Counted from the first letter of the stretch, positions 1 through 6,271 are shown. The stretch: DNA of 6,271 nt from Mariprofundaceae bacterium (GCA_027075825.1 JALSZZ010000003.1:1-6271), one strand, 5' to 3'. Notes: generated from the sequence alone by a model not told the origin. Numbers and translations: made by a program.

Positions 1-409
1 CAATGGCCGCGCACATCTTGTCGGCATCAATCATACCCTGTGCATCAGCAGCTACCAGCACCAGTTCGCACTGGTTGTACGCACATAGCGCCTTTGCCGT
101 GTTGAGCACTGACGGATGCTCAATGGCCGAAATCACGACCTTGCCCCTGTTGCCTGCCAGCACACCGGCCAGACAAAGATTGTTGGCTTCCGTGCCGCCG
201 GAGGTGAATACCACAGCGCTGCTTTCAACTTCCAGGTGTCCGGCAATCACATCTCTGGCATCATCCAGCAGACGACGCGCCTCACGTCCGGCCCAGTGCA
301 TACTGGATGGATTGCCGGGAACGACAGCCGCCCGCTGCCAGGCTTCAATCGCCTGTGGCAACATCGGGCTGCTGGCATTATGGTCAAGGTAGCTTTTCAA
401 ATCGCACAT
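1..409 (-). CDS. iscS: Cysteine desulfurase, IscS/NifS family (N-terminal 136 residues, cut by window edge)
   Basis: A PLP-dependent class V aminotransferase-fold enzyme that takes sulfur from L-cysteine, giving alanine and an enzyme persulfide for Fe-S cluster building on IscU. Visible family blocks are YLDHNASSP (residues 7-15), GNPSS (32-36), the phosphate-binding TSGGTEANN (69-77), and AIEHPSVL (95-102), whose His98 matches the cofactor-stacking histidine of E. coli IscS (His104). The Schiff-base lysine and the mobile-loop cysteine lie beyond the window, so catalytic competence cannot be verified. The ATG at 409 places six residues before the YLD block, as in E. coli IscS; an in-frame ATG at 442 would add 11 residues but has no good ribosome site. 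A GAGG lies 12 bases upstream of 409, which is rather far. The start lies inside the end of iscR, so the two are one transcript. The NAS/GGTEANN wording leans towards NifS-like members, so the exact subgroup is open. Family certain, symbol likely. Confidence 0.93.
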   Translation of the reverse strand, partial: MCDLKSYLDHNASSPMLPQAIEAWQRAAVVPGNPSSMHWAGREARRLLDDARDVIAGHLEVESSAVVFTSGGTEANNLCLAGVLAGNRGKVVISAIEHPSVLNTAKALCAYNQCELVLVAADAQGMIDADKMCAAI

Positions 410-890
410 CCATGGGCTGAGCCTCGTCAAAATGATGATCATTCTGCCAGGCACTGATGTCAAAGCTCTTCAGGGAAACCTTTTTATCAACGACCTGTTG
501 CAACGTAACCTGCTTGAGAAAATCGAAAATATAACACTCAAGCACACGCCATAACTGATGGGTATCACAACGGTTGCCCCGATGGCAGCCCCGTGGCGCA
601 TTTTCACAAACGGTAGCATGCATGGGTTCATTGACTGCCATAACGATATCAGCAATGGTGAGTTTTGTGGCATCCTTGTTCAGGAAATAGCCGCCACCCG
701 GCCCGCGAACCGAGCGCACTAGCCCCCCCTCACGAAGGTTGCGGAACAGCTGCTCAAGATAGGACAGGGAGATAAACTGACGCTCGGCAATCGAAGCCAG
801 GGTGACCGGTTTATGGCTGTCATCCGGACAATGTTTTCGTAAATCCACCATCGCCGAAACAGCATGGCGACCGCGACTTGTTAAACGCAT
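384..890 (-). CDS. iscR: Rrf2-family Fe-S cluster regulator IscR
   Basis: Transcription factor that senses cellular Fe-S status with its own cluster and, in E. coli, represses its isc operon when holo. The 168-residue protein opens with MRLTSRGRHAVSAM, followed by a winged helix-turn-helix; the recognition region ISLSYLEQLF (40-49) and wing RGPGGGY (62-68) are nearly those of E. coli IscR (162 aa). The cluster ligand set is intact: Cys95, Cys102, Cys108 and His111, matching E. coli Cys92, Cys98, Cys104 and His107, with one extra residue between the first two cysteines. The ATG at 890 is preceded by GAGAGG eight bases upstream. The gene starts 87 bp after fadE, has its own candidate promoter at 954-981, and overlaps iscS by 26 bp. 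The C-terminal tail is poorly conserved, as is usual in the family. Autoregulation is inferred from the family and from a palindrome over the promoter. Confidence 0.96.
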   Translation of the reverse strand: MRLTSRGRHAVSAMVDLRKHCPDDSHKPVTLASIAERQFISLSYLEQLFRNLREGGLVRSVRGPGGGYFLNKDATKLTIADIVMAVNEPMHATVCENAPRGCHRGNRCDTHQLWRVLECYIFDFLKQVTLQQVVDKKVSLKSFDISAWQNDHHFDEAQPMDVRFEKLP

Positions 891-898
891 GATGAATA

Positions 899-904
899 CC
901 TCTC
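899..904 (-). promoter_or_regulatory. Ribosome binding site of iscR
   Basis: GAGAGG on the minus strand, eight bases before the ATG at 890. It supports that start over any internal methionine. Confidence 0.7.
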
Positions 905-951
905 TGCACTATGGAACGTCATGCAACCGGAAATAACCAAGTTGCAGGGTG

Positions 952-968
952 GGATATTAGCAATATCC
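952..968. repeat. Inverted repeat over the iscR -10 element (possible operator)
   Basis: The 17-base element GGATATTGCTAATATCC (minus-strand reading) has two perfect 7-base arms around a 3-base centre, and can be extended outwards (949-970) by two more pairs if one base is bulged. It covers the whole proposed -10 box. A regulator binding here would block transcription, which would suit autorepression. It does not match the E. coli type 1 IscR consensus, so the binder is unknown. A transcription terminator is unlikely, because no T-run follows the stem. Confidence 0.45.
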
Positions 969-981
969 ACTTCACAGTCAA
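954..981 (-). promoter_or_regulatory. Candidate sigma70 promoter of iscR-iscS with extended -10
   Basis: On the minus strand a -35 box TTGACT (981-976, five of six consensus bases) is followed after 16 bases by TAATAT (959-954, four of six), preceded by the extended -10 dinucleotide TG (TGCTAATAT). Transcription would begin near 946-948, giving a leader of nearly 60 bases before iscR. The -35 overlaps the fadE stop codon (978-980), so the promoter is embedded in the fadE end. This is the best promoter I can see in the window. It was found by eye and is not experimentally supported. Confidence 0.55.
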
Positions 982-3407
982 GGTTTTGGTGGCGCGGTAA
1001 AAAACGCTGCTGCAAAATCATCCACAGCAATGACCTGCTGGCGCAAGGTATTGGCATGCAGCCATAATTCAGCTTCTTCGTCGGTGAAGATGGTTTGCGT
1101 CACCGCTTCACTGGCCAACACGGCAGGCTGATGCAGCAGTGTGGCTGGCAACTGGTCACGGGCGATTGCCAGTTCAAGACGGCGCTCCAGCGGCGCTGCT
1201 TTCAGACATGCCTGCCAGGCCACACGCAATTGCTGTAACGGTTCATCGTCTGCCTCAGGCAGCCATACATGTTCGGTGATGCGCTGGTTAAGCTCCGGTG
1301 TCATCATGGCCGCTGCCACCTGATGATCCAGCCAGTCGGCAGGTGGTTGATAACACAAACCCCAGGGGAAGATCATGCGGCGCAACAACCAGGCCAGTGG
1401 CCGGTGTGGCAAATTGCGCAGTACGCCATCAAGCGCCTGCTGCGTTCGCCACAGTGCATCTTCACAGGCCCATTGTAACAACGGCAACTCCTGCTTCCGG
1501 CTGCCACGACTGCGAAAATAACGCAGTGTGGCAGCCAGCATATACAACTGACTGAAGGCATCGCCAAGACGGGCAGAAATGGCTTCACGCCGTTTGAAAG
1601 CGCTGCCCAGGCTGAGCAGCGTAACATCTGCGCACAATGCCAGCGCCGCCGAAAAACGGCTGGCATGCTGATAATAACAGGCTTCAGGGCCGGCTACTGG
1701 CACATGGGTGAAGCGCGCATGTGTCAGGCCCAGCCAGATGCTGCGCACGGCATTGGTCAGCAGCATGCTGATATGGGCGCATAAGGCCCGATCAAATTGT
1801 TGGGGAGCATCATCAGCCTGTGAGCGGGCGCTCTCCATTTCTGTCAGTAAACAGGGGTGACAGCGCAATACACCCTGACCAAAAATAATCAGCGAGCGGG
1901 TCAGGATGTTGGCCCCCTCGACTGTAATACCAACAGGCAATGCCTGATACATATCGCCCAGATAATTGCGCGGTCCCTGTGAAATCCCCTTGCCACCGTG
2001 AATATCCATGGCTGCATTCACACATAGTCGCATGCGTTCGGTTAAGTGATATTTAAGAATAGCCGAGGCTACCGTGGAGGTTTCACCTGCATCCATGTTC
2101 TGCACGGCAAATTCACGGGCGGCATTCATCATATAGGCATGACCACCAATGCTCGCCAGCACCATTTCCACGCCTTCAAAGCGACCAATAGGCAAATGAA
2201 ACTGCTTGCGCACCAGGGCGTAGGCTCCGCAGCAAAAGGCGCTTTTTTGCGCAGCTCCCACCGCCATGGCAGGCAGGGAGATGCCCCGGCCATTGCTTAA
2301 GCACTCCATCAGCATGCGCCAGCCCTGCCCGGCGCGGGACGGGCCACCAATGATCTGATCCGGCGTGATCCATACATCCTTGCCATCGGTAGGGCCATTC
2401 ATAAACGCCAGTCCCATGGGCCAGTGACGACGACCGGTTGTGACACCGGGGGTATCCACCGGAATAAGCGCCAGGGTGATACCGGGTTCTGTATCTTCGC
2501 CAAGCAGACCATCCGGGTCGCGCAGGCGAAACGCCAGACCCAGCAGTGTCGCCACCGGAGCCAGCGTGATGTAACGCTTGTGCCAGTTCAGGCGAATACC
2601 AATCTCACCATCGTCATTGCACTCGACAACACCCTCGTCCAGCATGGCTGCGGCATCGCTGCCGGCATCGGCAGCCGTCAGGGCAAAACAGGGAATGTGC
2701 TCACCGCTGGCCAGCTTCGGCAGCAATTGTTGCTGCTGGGTTTTGGTGCCATAACGCAGCAGTAGTTCAGCAGGACCTAATGAATTGGGTACCATGGCGG
2801 TAACAGCCGCGCTGACATTACGGCTGGCCAGTCTGGCAATGACGGCAGAGTGCGCACGGGCGGAAAAGCCAAGGCCACCGAAAGATGGCGGAATAATCAT
2901 GCCGAATAAGCCGATTTCCCGCATTTTTTGCCATGCCTCCGGGGGCAGGTCGTGGCGCTGGTGGTTAATTTCCCAGTCGTGCAATAATTCACACAACTCG
3001 CTCAGCGGGCCATTGATAAAGGCATACTCACGCTCGCTAAGCGCCTGGGGTTGCCGTTCCAGCAAAGTGTTCCAGTCGGGTTTTCCGGTAAAAAAGGTTT
3101 TTTCCCAGCCTGTCTGACCAGCGGCCAGCGCTTCCTGCTCCGTGGCAGACATGGCTGGCAGTGAATCGGCCAGCCAGCGGCGCAATGGTTCTGACAGGTA
3201 TTTCATGCGCCAGCGGGGCGTACCCGACAGCGCCAGTATCGCTGTCAGACATGCGCTTAGCGTCAGCCATTGCCACCATGGCAACACGCCTTTGAAGGCC
3301 ACGACAAGCATCAGTAATCCGGCGCTTAGCATCATCGCGGTCAATGAAAGACGGTGATAGGCCAGAATACCCCAGATCAGTATCAGGATCAGTATGATTT
3401 GCCACAT
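978..3407 (-). CDS. fadE: Acyl-CoA dehydrogenase FadE
   Basis: FAD-dependent, inner-membrane-associated enzyme that makes trans-2-enoyl-CoA from acyl-CoA, the first oxidation in fatty acid beta-oxidation. With the ATG at 3407 it has 809 residues, close to E. coli FadE (814). The N-terminus holds two or three hydrophobic segments (about 2-18, 24-38, 47-60), then GKPDW (108-112), the FAD/substrate block PCFALTAADAGSD (239-251), KRYITLAP (277-284), IIGGP (352-356), MDIHGGKGI (467-475) and ITVEGANILTRS (494-505), whose Glu497 aligns with the conserved glutamate, probably the catalytic base. After about 520 comes the C-terminal region typical of the FadE branch and absent from short acyl-CoA dehydrogenases. 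The open frame extends to an ATG at 3443, but GGGAGGG lies seven bases before 3407, and the shorter protein begins directly with the hydrophobic segment. It stands apart from trpS by 157 bp, so it probably has its own transcription. No frameshift or missing block seen. Confidence 0.95.
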   Translation of the reverse strand: MWQIILILILIWGILAYHRLSLTAMMLSAGLLMLVVAFKGVLPWWQWLTLSACLTAILALSGTPRWRMKYLSEPLRRWLADSLPAMSATEQEALAAGQTGWEKTFFTGKPDWNTLLERQPQALSEREYAFINGPLSELCELLHDWEINHQRHDLPPEAWQKMREIGLFGMIIPPSFGGLGFSARAHSAVIARLASRNVSAAVTAMVPNSLGPAELLLRYGTKTQQQQLLPKLASGEHIPCFALTAADAGSDAAAMLDEGVVECNDDGEIGIRLNWHKRYITLAPVATLLGLAFRLRDPDGLLGEDTEPGITLALIPVDTPGVTTGRRHWPMGLAFMNGPTDGKDVWITPDQIIGGPSRAGQGWRMLMECLSNGRGISLPAMAVGAAQKSAFCCGAYALVRKQFHLPIGRFEGVEMVLASIGGHAYMMNAAREFAVQNMDAGETSTVASAILKYHLTERMRLCVNAAMDIHGGKGISQGPRNYLGDMYQALPVGITVEGANILTRSLIIFGQGVLRCHPCLLTEMESARSQADDAPQQFDRALCAHISMLLTNAVRSIWLGLTHARFTHVPVAGPEACYYQHASRFSAALALCADVTLLSLGSAFKRREAISARLGDAFSQLYMLAATLRYFRSRGSRKQELPLLQWACEDALWRTQQALDGVLRNLPHRPLAWLLRRMIFPWGLCYQPPADWLDHQVAAAMMTPELNQRITEHVWLPEADDEPLQQLRVAWQACLKAAPLERRLELAIARDQLPATLLHQPAVLASEAVTQTIFTDEEAELWLHANTLRQQVIAVDDFAAAFFTAPPKP

Positions 3408-3564
3408 TGACGTTCCCTCCCATGATGCAGCAACCAATTGCAAAACGCCGGTTGGCCTTTGGCACTGCCGTTACTTCACGCTGATGCGCTTTTGGGCCTC
3501 AGTCCTGTCAGCAGGCTGTTGCCACTTCAACTGTCTGTGTTGCCGGTGGCGCTCTCACCAGTTA
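3408..3564 (-). other. Spacer between trpS and fadE (fadE leader region)
   Basis: These 157 bp should hold any fadE promoter and fatty-acid-responsive operator. I see no convincing -35/-10 pair and no GC-stem followed by a T-run, so either fadE is read through from the trpS operon or its promoter is non-canonical. Small imperfect inverted repeats are present (for example CCTG-CTGA-CAGG near 3502-3513 and a loose CAACC/GGTTG pair at 3431-3454), none strong enough to call an operator. Confidence 0.4.
3415..3421 (-). promoter_or_regulatory. Strong ribosome binding site that fixes the fadE start
   Basis: GGGAGGG on the minus strand, seven bases before the ATG at 3407. The longer alternative beginning at 3443 has no comparable sequence upstream, and would place this element inside the coding region, so 3407 is preferred. 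Confidence 0.75.
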
Positions 3565-4584
3565 CTATACGCGATACCCCATCTTCAGGGCGCGGCGCAC
3601 CTTATCCATGGTTCGGGATGCCTGCAGACGCGCTTTTTCATTGCCTTCACGGACAATATCGCGCACATCATCCATACGACTGGCAATGGCTTCACGACGC
3701 TCGCGAATCGGTTGCAGTTCTTCTTCCAGGTGACATAACAACACTTTTTTGCAATCCAGGCAACCAATACCGGCGCTGCGGCAGCCTGCATCAAGCTCCT
3801 GACGCTCTTCATCACTGCTGTAAATGCGATGGTAGGCCCATACCGGGCATTTTTCCGGGGTACCCGGGTCATCGCGGCGCACCCGCGCCGGATCAGTCGG
3901 CATGGTTTTGACCTTTTTCTCCGTCGTCTTCCAGCTTTCCGCCAGTTCAATGGTGTTGCCATAGGATTTGCTCATTTTACGGCCATCCAGCCCCGGCAGT
4001 CTGGCAGCAGGCATCAGCAAAGCCTCTGGCTCAGGGAAGAGTGGCTGGCCTTGTTTGCGGTACAAATGATTAAAACGGCGGGCGACTTCGCGGGTCAGCT
4101 CCACATGCGGCACCTGATCCTCGCCGACGGGCACAGCATCAGCAAGATAGATCAGAATATCCGCAGCCTGTAGCAGGGGATAACCAAGAAAACCGTAAGT
4201 GCCCAGGTCTTTTTCGCGCAATTGCTCAATCTGATCCTTGTAGGTTGGCACGCGCTCCAGCCATGGCAGCGGGGTCATAAAGGAAAAAAGCAGGTGAAGT
4301 TCGGCATGTTCAGGTACTTCCGACTGAATAAACATCACGCTTTGCGCCGGATCAATGCCAACAGCAAGCCAGTCAATCAGCATATCCCAGATGGTCTGGC
4401 GAACAATGTCCGGATTGGCATAATCGGTGGTCAGCGCATGCCAGTCGGCGGCAAAAAAATAGCACTGATGCTGCCGCTGCAATTGCAGCCAGTTCTCCAG
4501 CACGCCCTTGTAATGGCCCATATGCAGGCGGCCAGTAGGGCGCATACCTGAAAGTACACGGCGGCGGGGAGCTGAATTGGTCAC
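3565..4584 (-). CDS. trpS: Tryptophanyl-tRNA synthetase with a Fe-S-type cysteine array
   Basis: Cytoplasmic class I aminoacyl-tRNA synthetase that charges tRNA-Trp with tryptophan using ATP. The 339-residue protein (usual size for bacterial TrpRS) has the HIGH-type motif HMGH (21-24), the tryptophan-pocket/dimer region including GEDQVPHVELTRE (154-166), and an intact KMSKS (203-207). The C-terminal part holds Cys246, Cys268, Cys275 and Cys278, spaced C-x21-C-x6-C-x2-C, close to the C-x22-C-x6-C-x2-C array that binds a [4Fe-4S] cluster in Thermotoga maritima TrpRS; E. coli TrpRS lacks it. The start is GTG at 4584, overlapping the corB stop as GTGA, with AAGGAG five bases upstream; this coupling suggests co-translation with corB. 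The N-terminal RVLSGMRPTGRLHMGHY block resembles the betaproteobacterial-type TrpRS branch rather than the E. coli one (from memory, not searched). No gene for tryptophan synthesis is nearby. Confidence 0.97.
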   Translation of the reverse strand: MTNSAPRRRVLSGMRPTGRLHMGHYKGVLENWLQLQRQHQCYFFAADWHALTTDYANPDIVRQTIWDMLIDWLAVGIDPAQSVMFIQSEVPEHAELHLLFSFMTPLPWLERVPTYKDQIEQLREKDLGTYGFLGYPLLQAADILIYLADAVPVGEDQVPHVELTREVARRFNHLYRKQGQPLFPEPEALLMPAARLPGLDGRKMSKSYGNTIELAESWKTTEKKVKTMPTDPARVRRDDPGTPEKCPVWAYHRIYSSDEERQELDAGCRSAGIGCLDCKKVLLCHLEEELQPIRERREAIASRMDDVRDIVREGNEKARLQASRTMDKVRRALKMGYRV

Positions 4585-5858
4585 GAAATCTCCTTGGGAT
4601 GGTCTTCTTCGACCACCTCGGGTTTGTTTTTGTAAATGGTAATGCGGTGGATCCCCTGATCCGGCGACCAGTGGACATTAATAAACAAATGATGAAGGTG
4701 CAAGCTCATATCGCCATCCGGCTGTTTGCCCAGGATGGAGACAATCATGCCGCCGATGGTGGTCGCATGATCTTCCGGCAGACTGGCTTCAAGCGTGCGA
4801 TTGATATCATGCAGACTAGCCGTCGGCAGCACACGCCAGTGATCGCCGCAATATTCGATCTCACTTTGCGCCACTTCGTCAGATTCATCCTCAATTTCAC
4901 CGACAATGCTTTCGAGGATATCTTCCAGCGTCACCAGCCCCTCAATATCGCCATATTCATCAACAACAATGGCCATGTGTTCCTTGCGCTGCTGAAAAGC
5001 ATACAACTGGGCCATGGCGTTCTGGTTATTGGGAATATAATAGGCTTCGATGAATGTCAGTTCGGATAAAGGCATATCAATGGCAGCAGCGCTGAATAAG
5101 GAACGCAGGTGAACAATGCCGACAAGATTGTCTCTTCGTCCGCTAAACACCGGGTAACGGGAATACGGCTGGCGTAACACCTGCTGCTGACATTCGGCGA
5201 TTGAGGCAGCGGCATTGAGCATGCAAATGTTGTTGCGCGGTGTCATCAACGCCTTCACCGGAATTTGCGCCAGACGCAGGTTGCCGGAGAGCATTTGCTG
5301 ATGACTGGCATCAAGATAGCCGCTGTTGGCGCTCATGCGGATCAATGCCCCCAGTTCCTGACGGTTCAGACCAGTTTTGCGCTCATCGGAAATGCCCATC
5401 ATGCGGCGAGCCAGCCGGGCGCTGACCAGCATGACAGCGATAAACGGCGTGAACAACCTGGAGAAACGCTGCAACCAGGGGGCAATCGCGCAGGCCAGTG
5501 TTTCGGCATGAACAACAGCAATCGTCTTTGGCAATAACTCGGAAAAAATCACAATCACGGCTGTCATGGCGATGGTCGCATAAATAATGCCGGCATCACC
5601 GAACAGGCTGACCAGCACCGCAGCCGCCAGGCTGGAAGCGGCAAAATTCACGAAGTTATTGCCCAGCAGAATGGCTGCCAGCATACGATCAGGATGATTC
5701 AGCAAGGTTTCGGCAGCGGCAGCGCCGCGCTTTCCCTGTTCGCGAAGCACATGAAGCGTTGCCCTGCGGCTATGCGTCAGCGCTGTTTCCGAGCCGGAAA
5801 ACACCGCAGAAAGAACAATGAACAGCAGCAATAAAGCTGCTGAAAGGCCAAGGTCCAG
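4581..5858 (-). CDS. corB: CNNM/CBS-domain membrane protein CorB (YfjD; HlyC/CorC family)
   Basis: Inner-membrane protein of the CorB/YfjD family, homologous to animal CNNM proteins and linked to Mg2+ (and Co2+) transport or efflux. Domain order, numbered from the CTG at 5858 (425 aa): membrane DUF21/CNNM domain (about 1-150) with FSGSET (20-25), GNN (66-68) and the signature SELLPKT (106-112); a CBS pair from about 200 to 320 beginning near LMTPR (204-208) and containing DEYGDIEGLVTLEDILE (300-316); then a small CorC/HlyC C-terminal domain with LPEDHATTIGG (360-370). The first conventional start is TTG at 5831 (416 aa), but it lacks a ribosome site and cuts the first membrane helix short. 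CTG at 5858 has GGGGAGG six bases upstream and restores a full helix. The gene begins two bases after ypjD and overlaps trpS by four bases. Older names call such proteins hemolysins; nothing here supports toxin function. Family sure, start uncertain. Confidence 0.95.
   Translation of the reverse strand: MDLGLSAALLLLFIVLSAVFSGSETALTHSRRATLHVLREQGKRGAAAAETLLNHPDRMLAAILLGNNFVNFAASSLAAAVLVSLFGDAGIIYATIAMTAVIVIFSELLPKTIAVVHAETLACAIAPWLQRFSRLFTPFIAVMLVSARLARRMMGISDERKTGLNRQELGALIRMSANSGYLDASHQQMLSGNLRLAQIPVKALMTPRNNICMLNAAASIAECQQQVLRQPYSRYPVFSGRRDNLVGIVHLRSLFSAAAIDMPLSELTFIEAYYIPNNQNAMAQLYAFQQRKEHMAIVVDEYGDIEGLVTLEDILESIVGEIEDESDEVAQSEIEYCGDHWRVLPTASLHDINRTLEASLPEDHATTIGGMIVSILGKQPDGDMSLHLHHLFINVHWSPDQGIHRITIYKNKPEVVEEDHPKEIS
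4590..4595 (-). promoter_or_regulatory. Ribosome binding site of trpS inside the corB end
   Basis: AAGGAG on the minus strand, five bases before the GTG at 4584. It lies within the last corB codons and decides for the GTG start over the internal Met14. Confidence 0.75.
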
Positions 5859-5860
5859 GA

Positions 5861-6271
5861 CTAGCCTCCCCAGGTGTGAATGGTTTTAACGCCAAAATAT
5901 GCCAGTAGCAGCAGCGCGTAAGCAGAGAGAACCACTTTGCTGGCAAAGCGTCCGTTCCAGCCTGATTGCCGATGCTTGATGAGCAAAACAACAATAGCGA
6001 CAAACGATAACAAGGCCAGAATCACCTTGTGATTAAGTAAGGAAAAATGGGAAAAAACAACCCACTGCCAGCTCAGTCCGGAAACAATGCTTACCCCGAT
6101 CAGTACCGCTGACCACCGCAATAAAACGAACATCATGGCTTCTATTTCTGCCAGTGAGGGGAGGAACTGAAAAATCGGTGACAGGCGTTTTCGGCGTAGT
6201 GCATGATCCAGTAATAAATGCATCCAGGCATGAAATGCCGCCATGGTCAATACAGCATAGGCAATCATGGA
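5861..6271 (-). CDS. ypjD: Inner membrane protein YpjD (CcsA / cytochrome c assembly superfamily), C-terminal half
   Basis: The last 136 residues of a polytopic membrane protein; the reading frame is open to the window edge (a Ser codon precedes the first visible Met at 6268), so the N-terminal half is missing. E. coli YpjD (CorE) has about 263 residues. Four hydrophobic segments are visible, near residues 2-20, 46-67, 80-98 and 111-127 of this fragment. The order of AYAVLT, an IEAMMF region after a charged loop, LNHKVILALLSF, an RQSGWNGR loop and a closing LLLLAYFG fits YpjD. The superfamily includes haem-handling cytochrome c assembly proteins, but YpjD's own role is poorly known; adjacency to corB, conserved in E. 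coli, suggests a function in divalent-cation handling. It ends at TAG 5861-5863, two bases before the proposed corB start, and its stop lies between the corB ribosome site and that start. Confidence 0.88.
   Translation of the reverse strand, partial: SMIAYAVLTMAAFHAWMHLLLDHALRRKRLSPIFQFLPSLAEIEAMMFVLLRWSAVLIGVSIVSGLSWQWVVFSHFSLLNHKVILALLSFVAIVVLLIKHRQSGWNGRFASKVVLSAYALLLLAYFGVKTIHTWGG
5865..5871 (-). promoter_or_regulatory. Ribosome binding site pointing to a CTG start of corB
   Basis: GGGGAGG on the minus strand overlaps the last codons of ypjD. It is six bases from CTG at 5858, but 33 bases from the first ATG/GTG/TTG-type codon in frame (TTG at 5831). No ATG or GTG exists in this frame between the upstream stop (5886-5888) and 5831. 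Confidence 0.6.

Noticed and set aside
3..457. Plus-strand open frames at the left edge
   Set aside because: The minus-strand frame encodes clear cysteine desulfurase motifs over the same bases, so the plus frames are shadows.
949..970. Rho-independent terminator of fadE
   Set aside because: The stem is A/T-rich and no T-run follows on the minus strand; the element fits a promoter-operator better.
3441..3454. Possible PsrA-like fatty acid operator (CAACC-N4-TTTTG on the minus strand) upstream of fadE
   Set aside because: It deviates from the CAAAC-N4-GTTTG pattern at a base in each arm, the arms are not symmetric, and no promoter is seen beside it.
3517..3534. Sigma54-type promoter (TGGCA...TGCTG) in the trpS-fadE spacer
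   Set aside because: The GG to GC spacing is nine rather than ten bases and the -12 box is poor.
3550..3564. FadR-like half-site AACTGGT just after the trpS stop
   Set aside because: Only one half matches; the second half is GAGCGCC rather than a complementary ACCAGTT-like arm, and it lies about 150 bp before fadE.
3438..3911. 157-codon plus-strand open frame opposite trpS and the spacer
   Set aside because: It lies mostly antisense to the well-supported trpS, has no family resemblance, and its composition is what an opposite-frame shadow gives.
4599..5069. 156-codon plus-strand open frame opposite corB
   Set aside because: It is the antisense reading of conserved CBS/CorC codons and has no recognisable domain.
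4581..5858. Hemolysin reading of the CBS-domain protein
   Set aside because: The hemolysin name for this family is historical; the sequence shows a CNNM membrane domain and CBS pair, consistent with ion transport.

Overview
The window reads as chromosomal housekeeping DNA from a gammaproteobacterium-like organism of middling G+C (about half, judged by eye). The evidence is the FadE-type long acyl-CoA dehydrogenase with its gammaproteobacterial C-terminal extension, a classical IscR with a Cys3-His cluster site, and the ypjD-corB pairing also known from Escherichia coli. I could not assign a genus. All six genes lie on the minus strand, so transcription runs from high to low coordinates, and there are no long gene-free stretches.

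In transcription order, a partial ypjD (5861-6271, membrane protein of the cytochrome c assembly/CcsA superfamily) runs in from the right edge. It is followed two bases later by corB/yfjD (CNNM-CBS-CorC membrane protein, probably Mg2+-related), which appears to use a CTG start. That gene overlaps trpS (tryptophanyl-tRNA synthetase) by four bases at GTGA. These three look like one translationally coupled operon. A 157-bp spacer (3408-3564) follows, with no clear terminator or promoter. Next is fadE (acyl-CoA dehydrogenase, first step of fatty acid beta-oxidation), whose real start is probably at 3407, where there is a very strong ribosome binding site.

The third block is iscR-iscS, the beginning of an iron-sulfur cluster assembly operon that leaves the window on the left. 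A good sigma70-like promoter starts inside the last codons of fadE and carries a near-perfect palindrome over its -10 element. iscR and iscS overlap by 26 bases.

The most interesting link is biochemical. TrpRS carries a C-x21-C-x6-C-x2-C array very like the [4Fe-4S] motif known from Thermotoga maritima TrpRS, and its gene sits one gene away from the Fe-S regulator and sulfur donor. I found no mobile element, CRISPR array, tRNA, rRNA or evidently new multi-gene system; the window is largely ordinary core genome.
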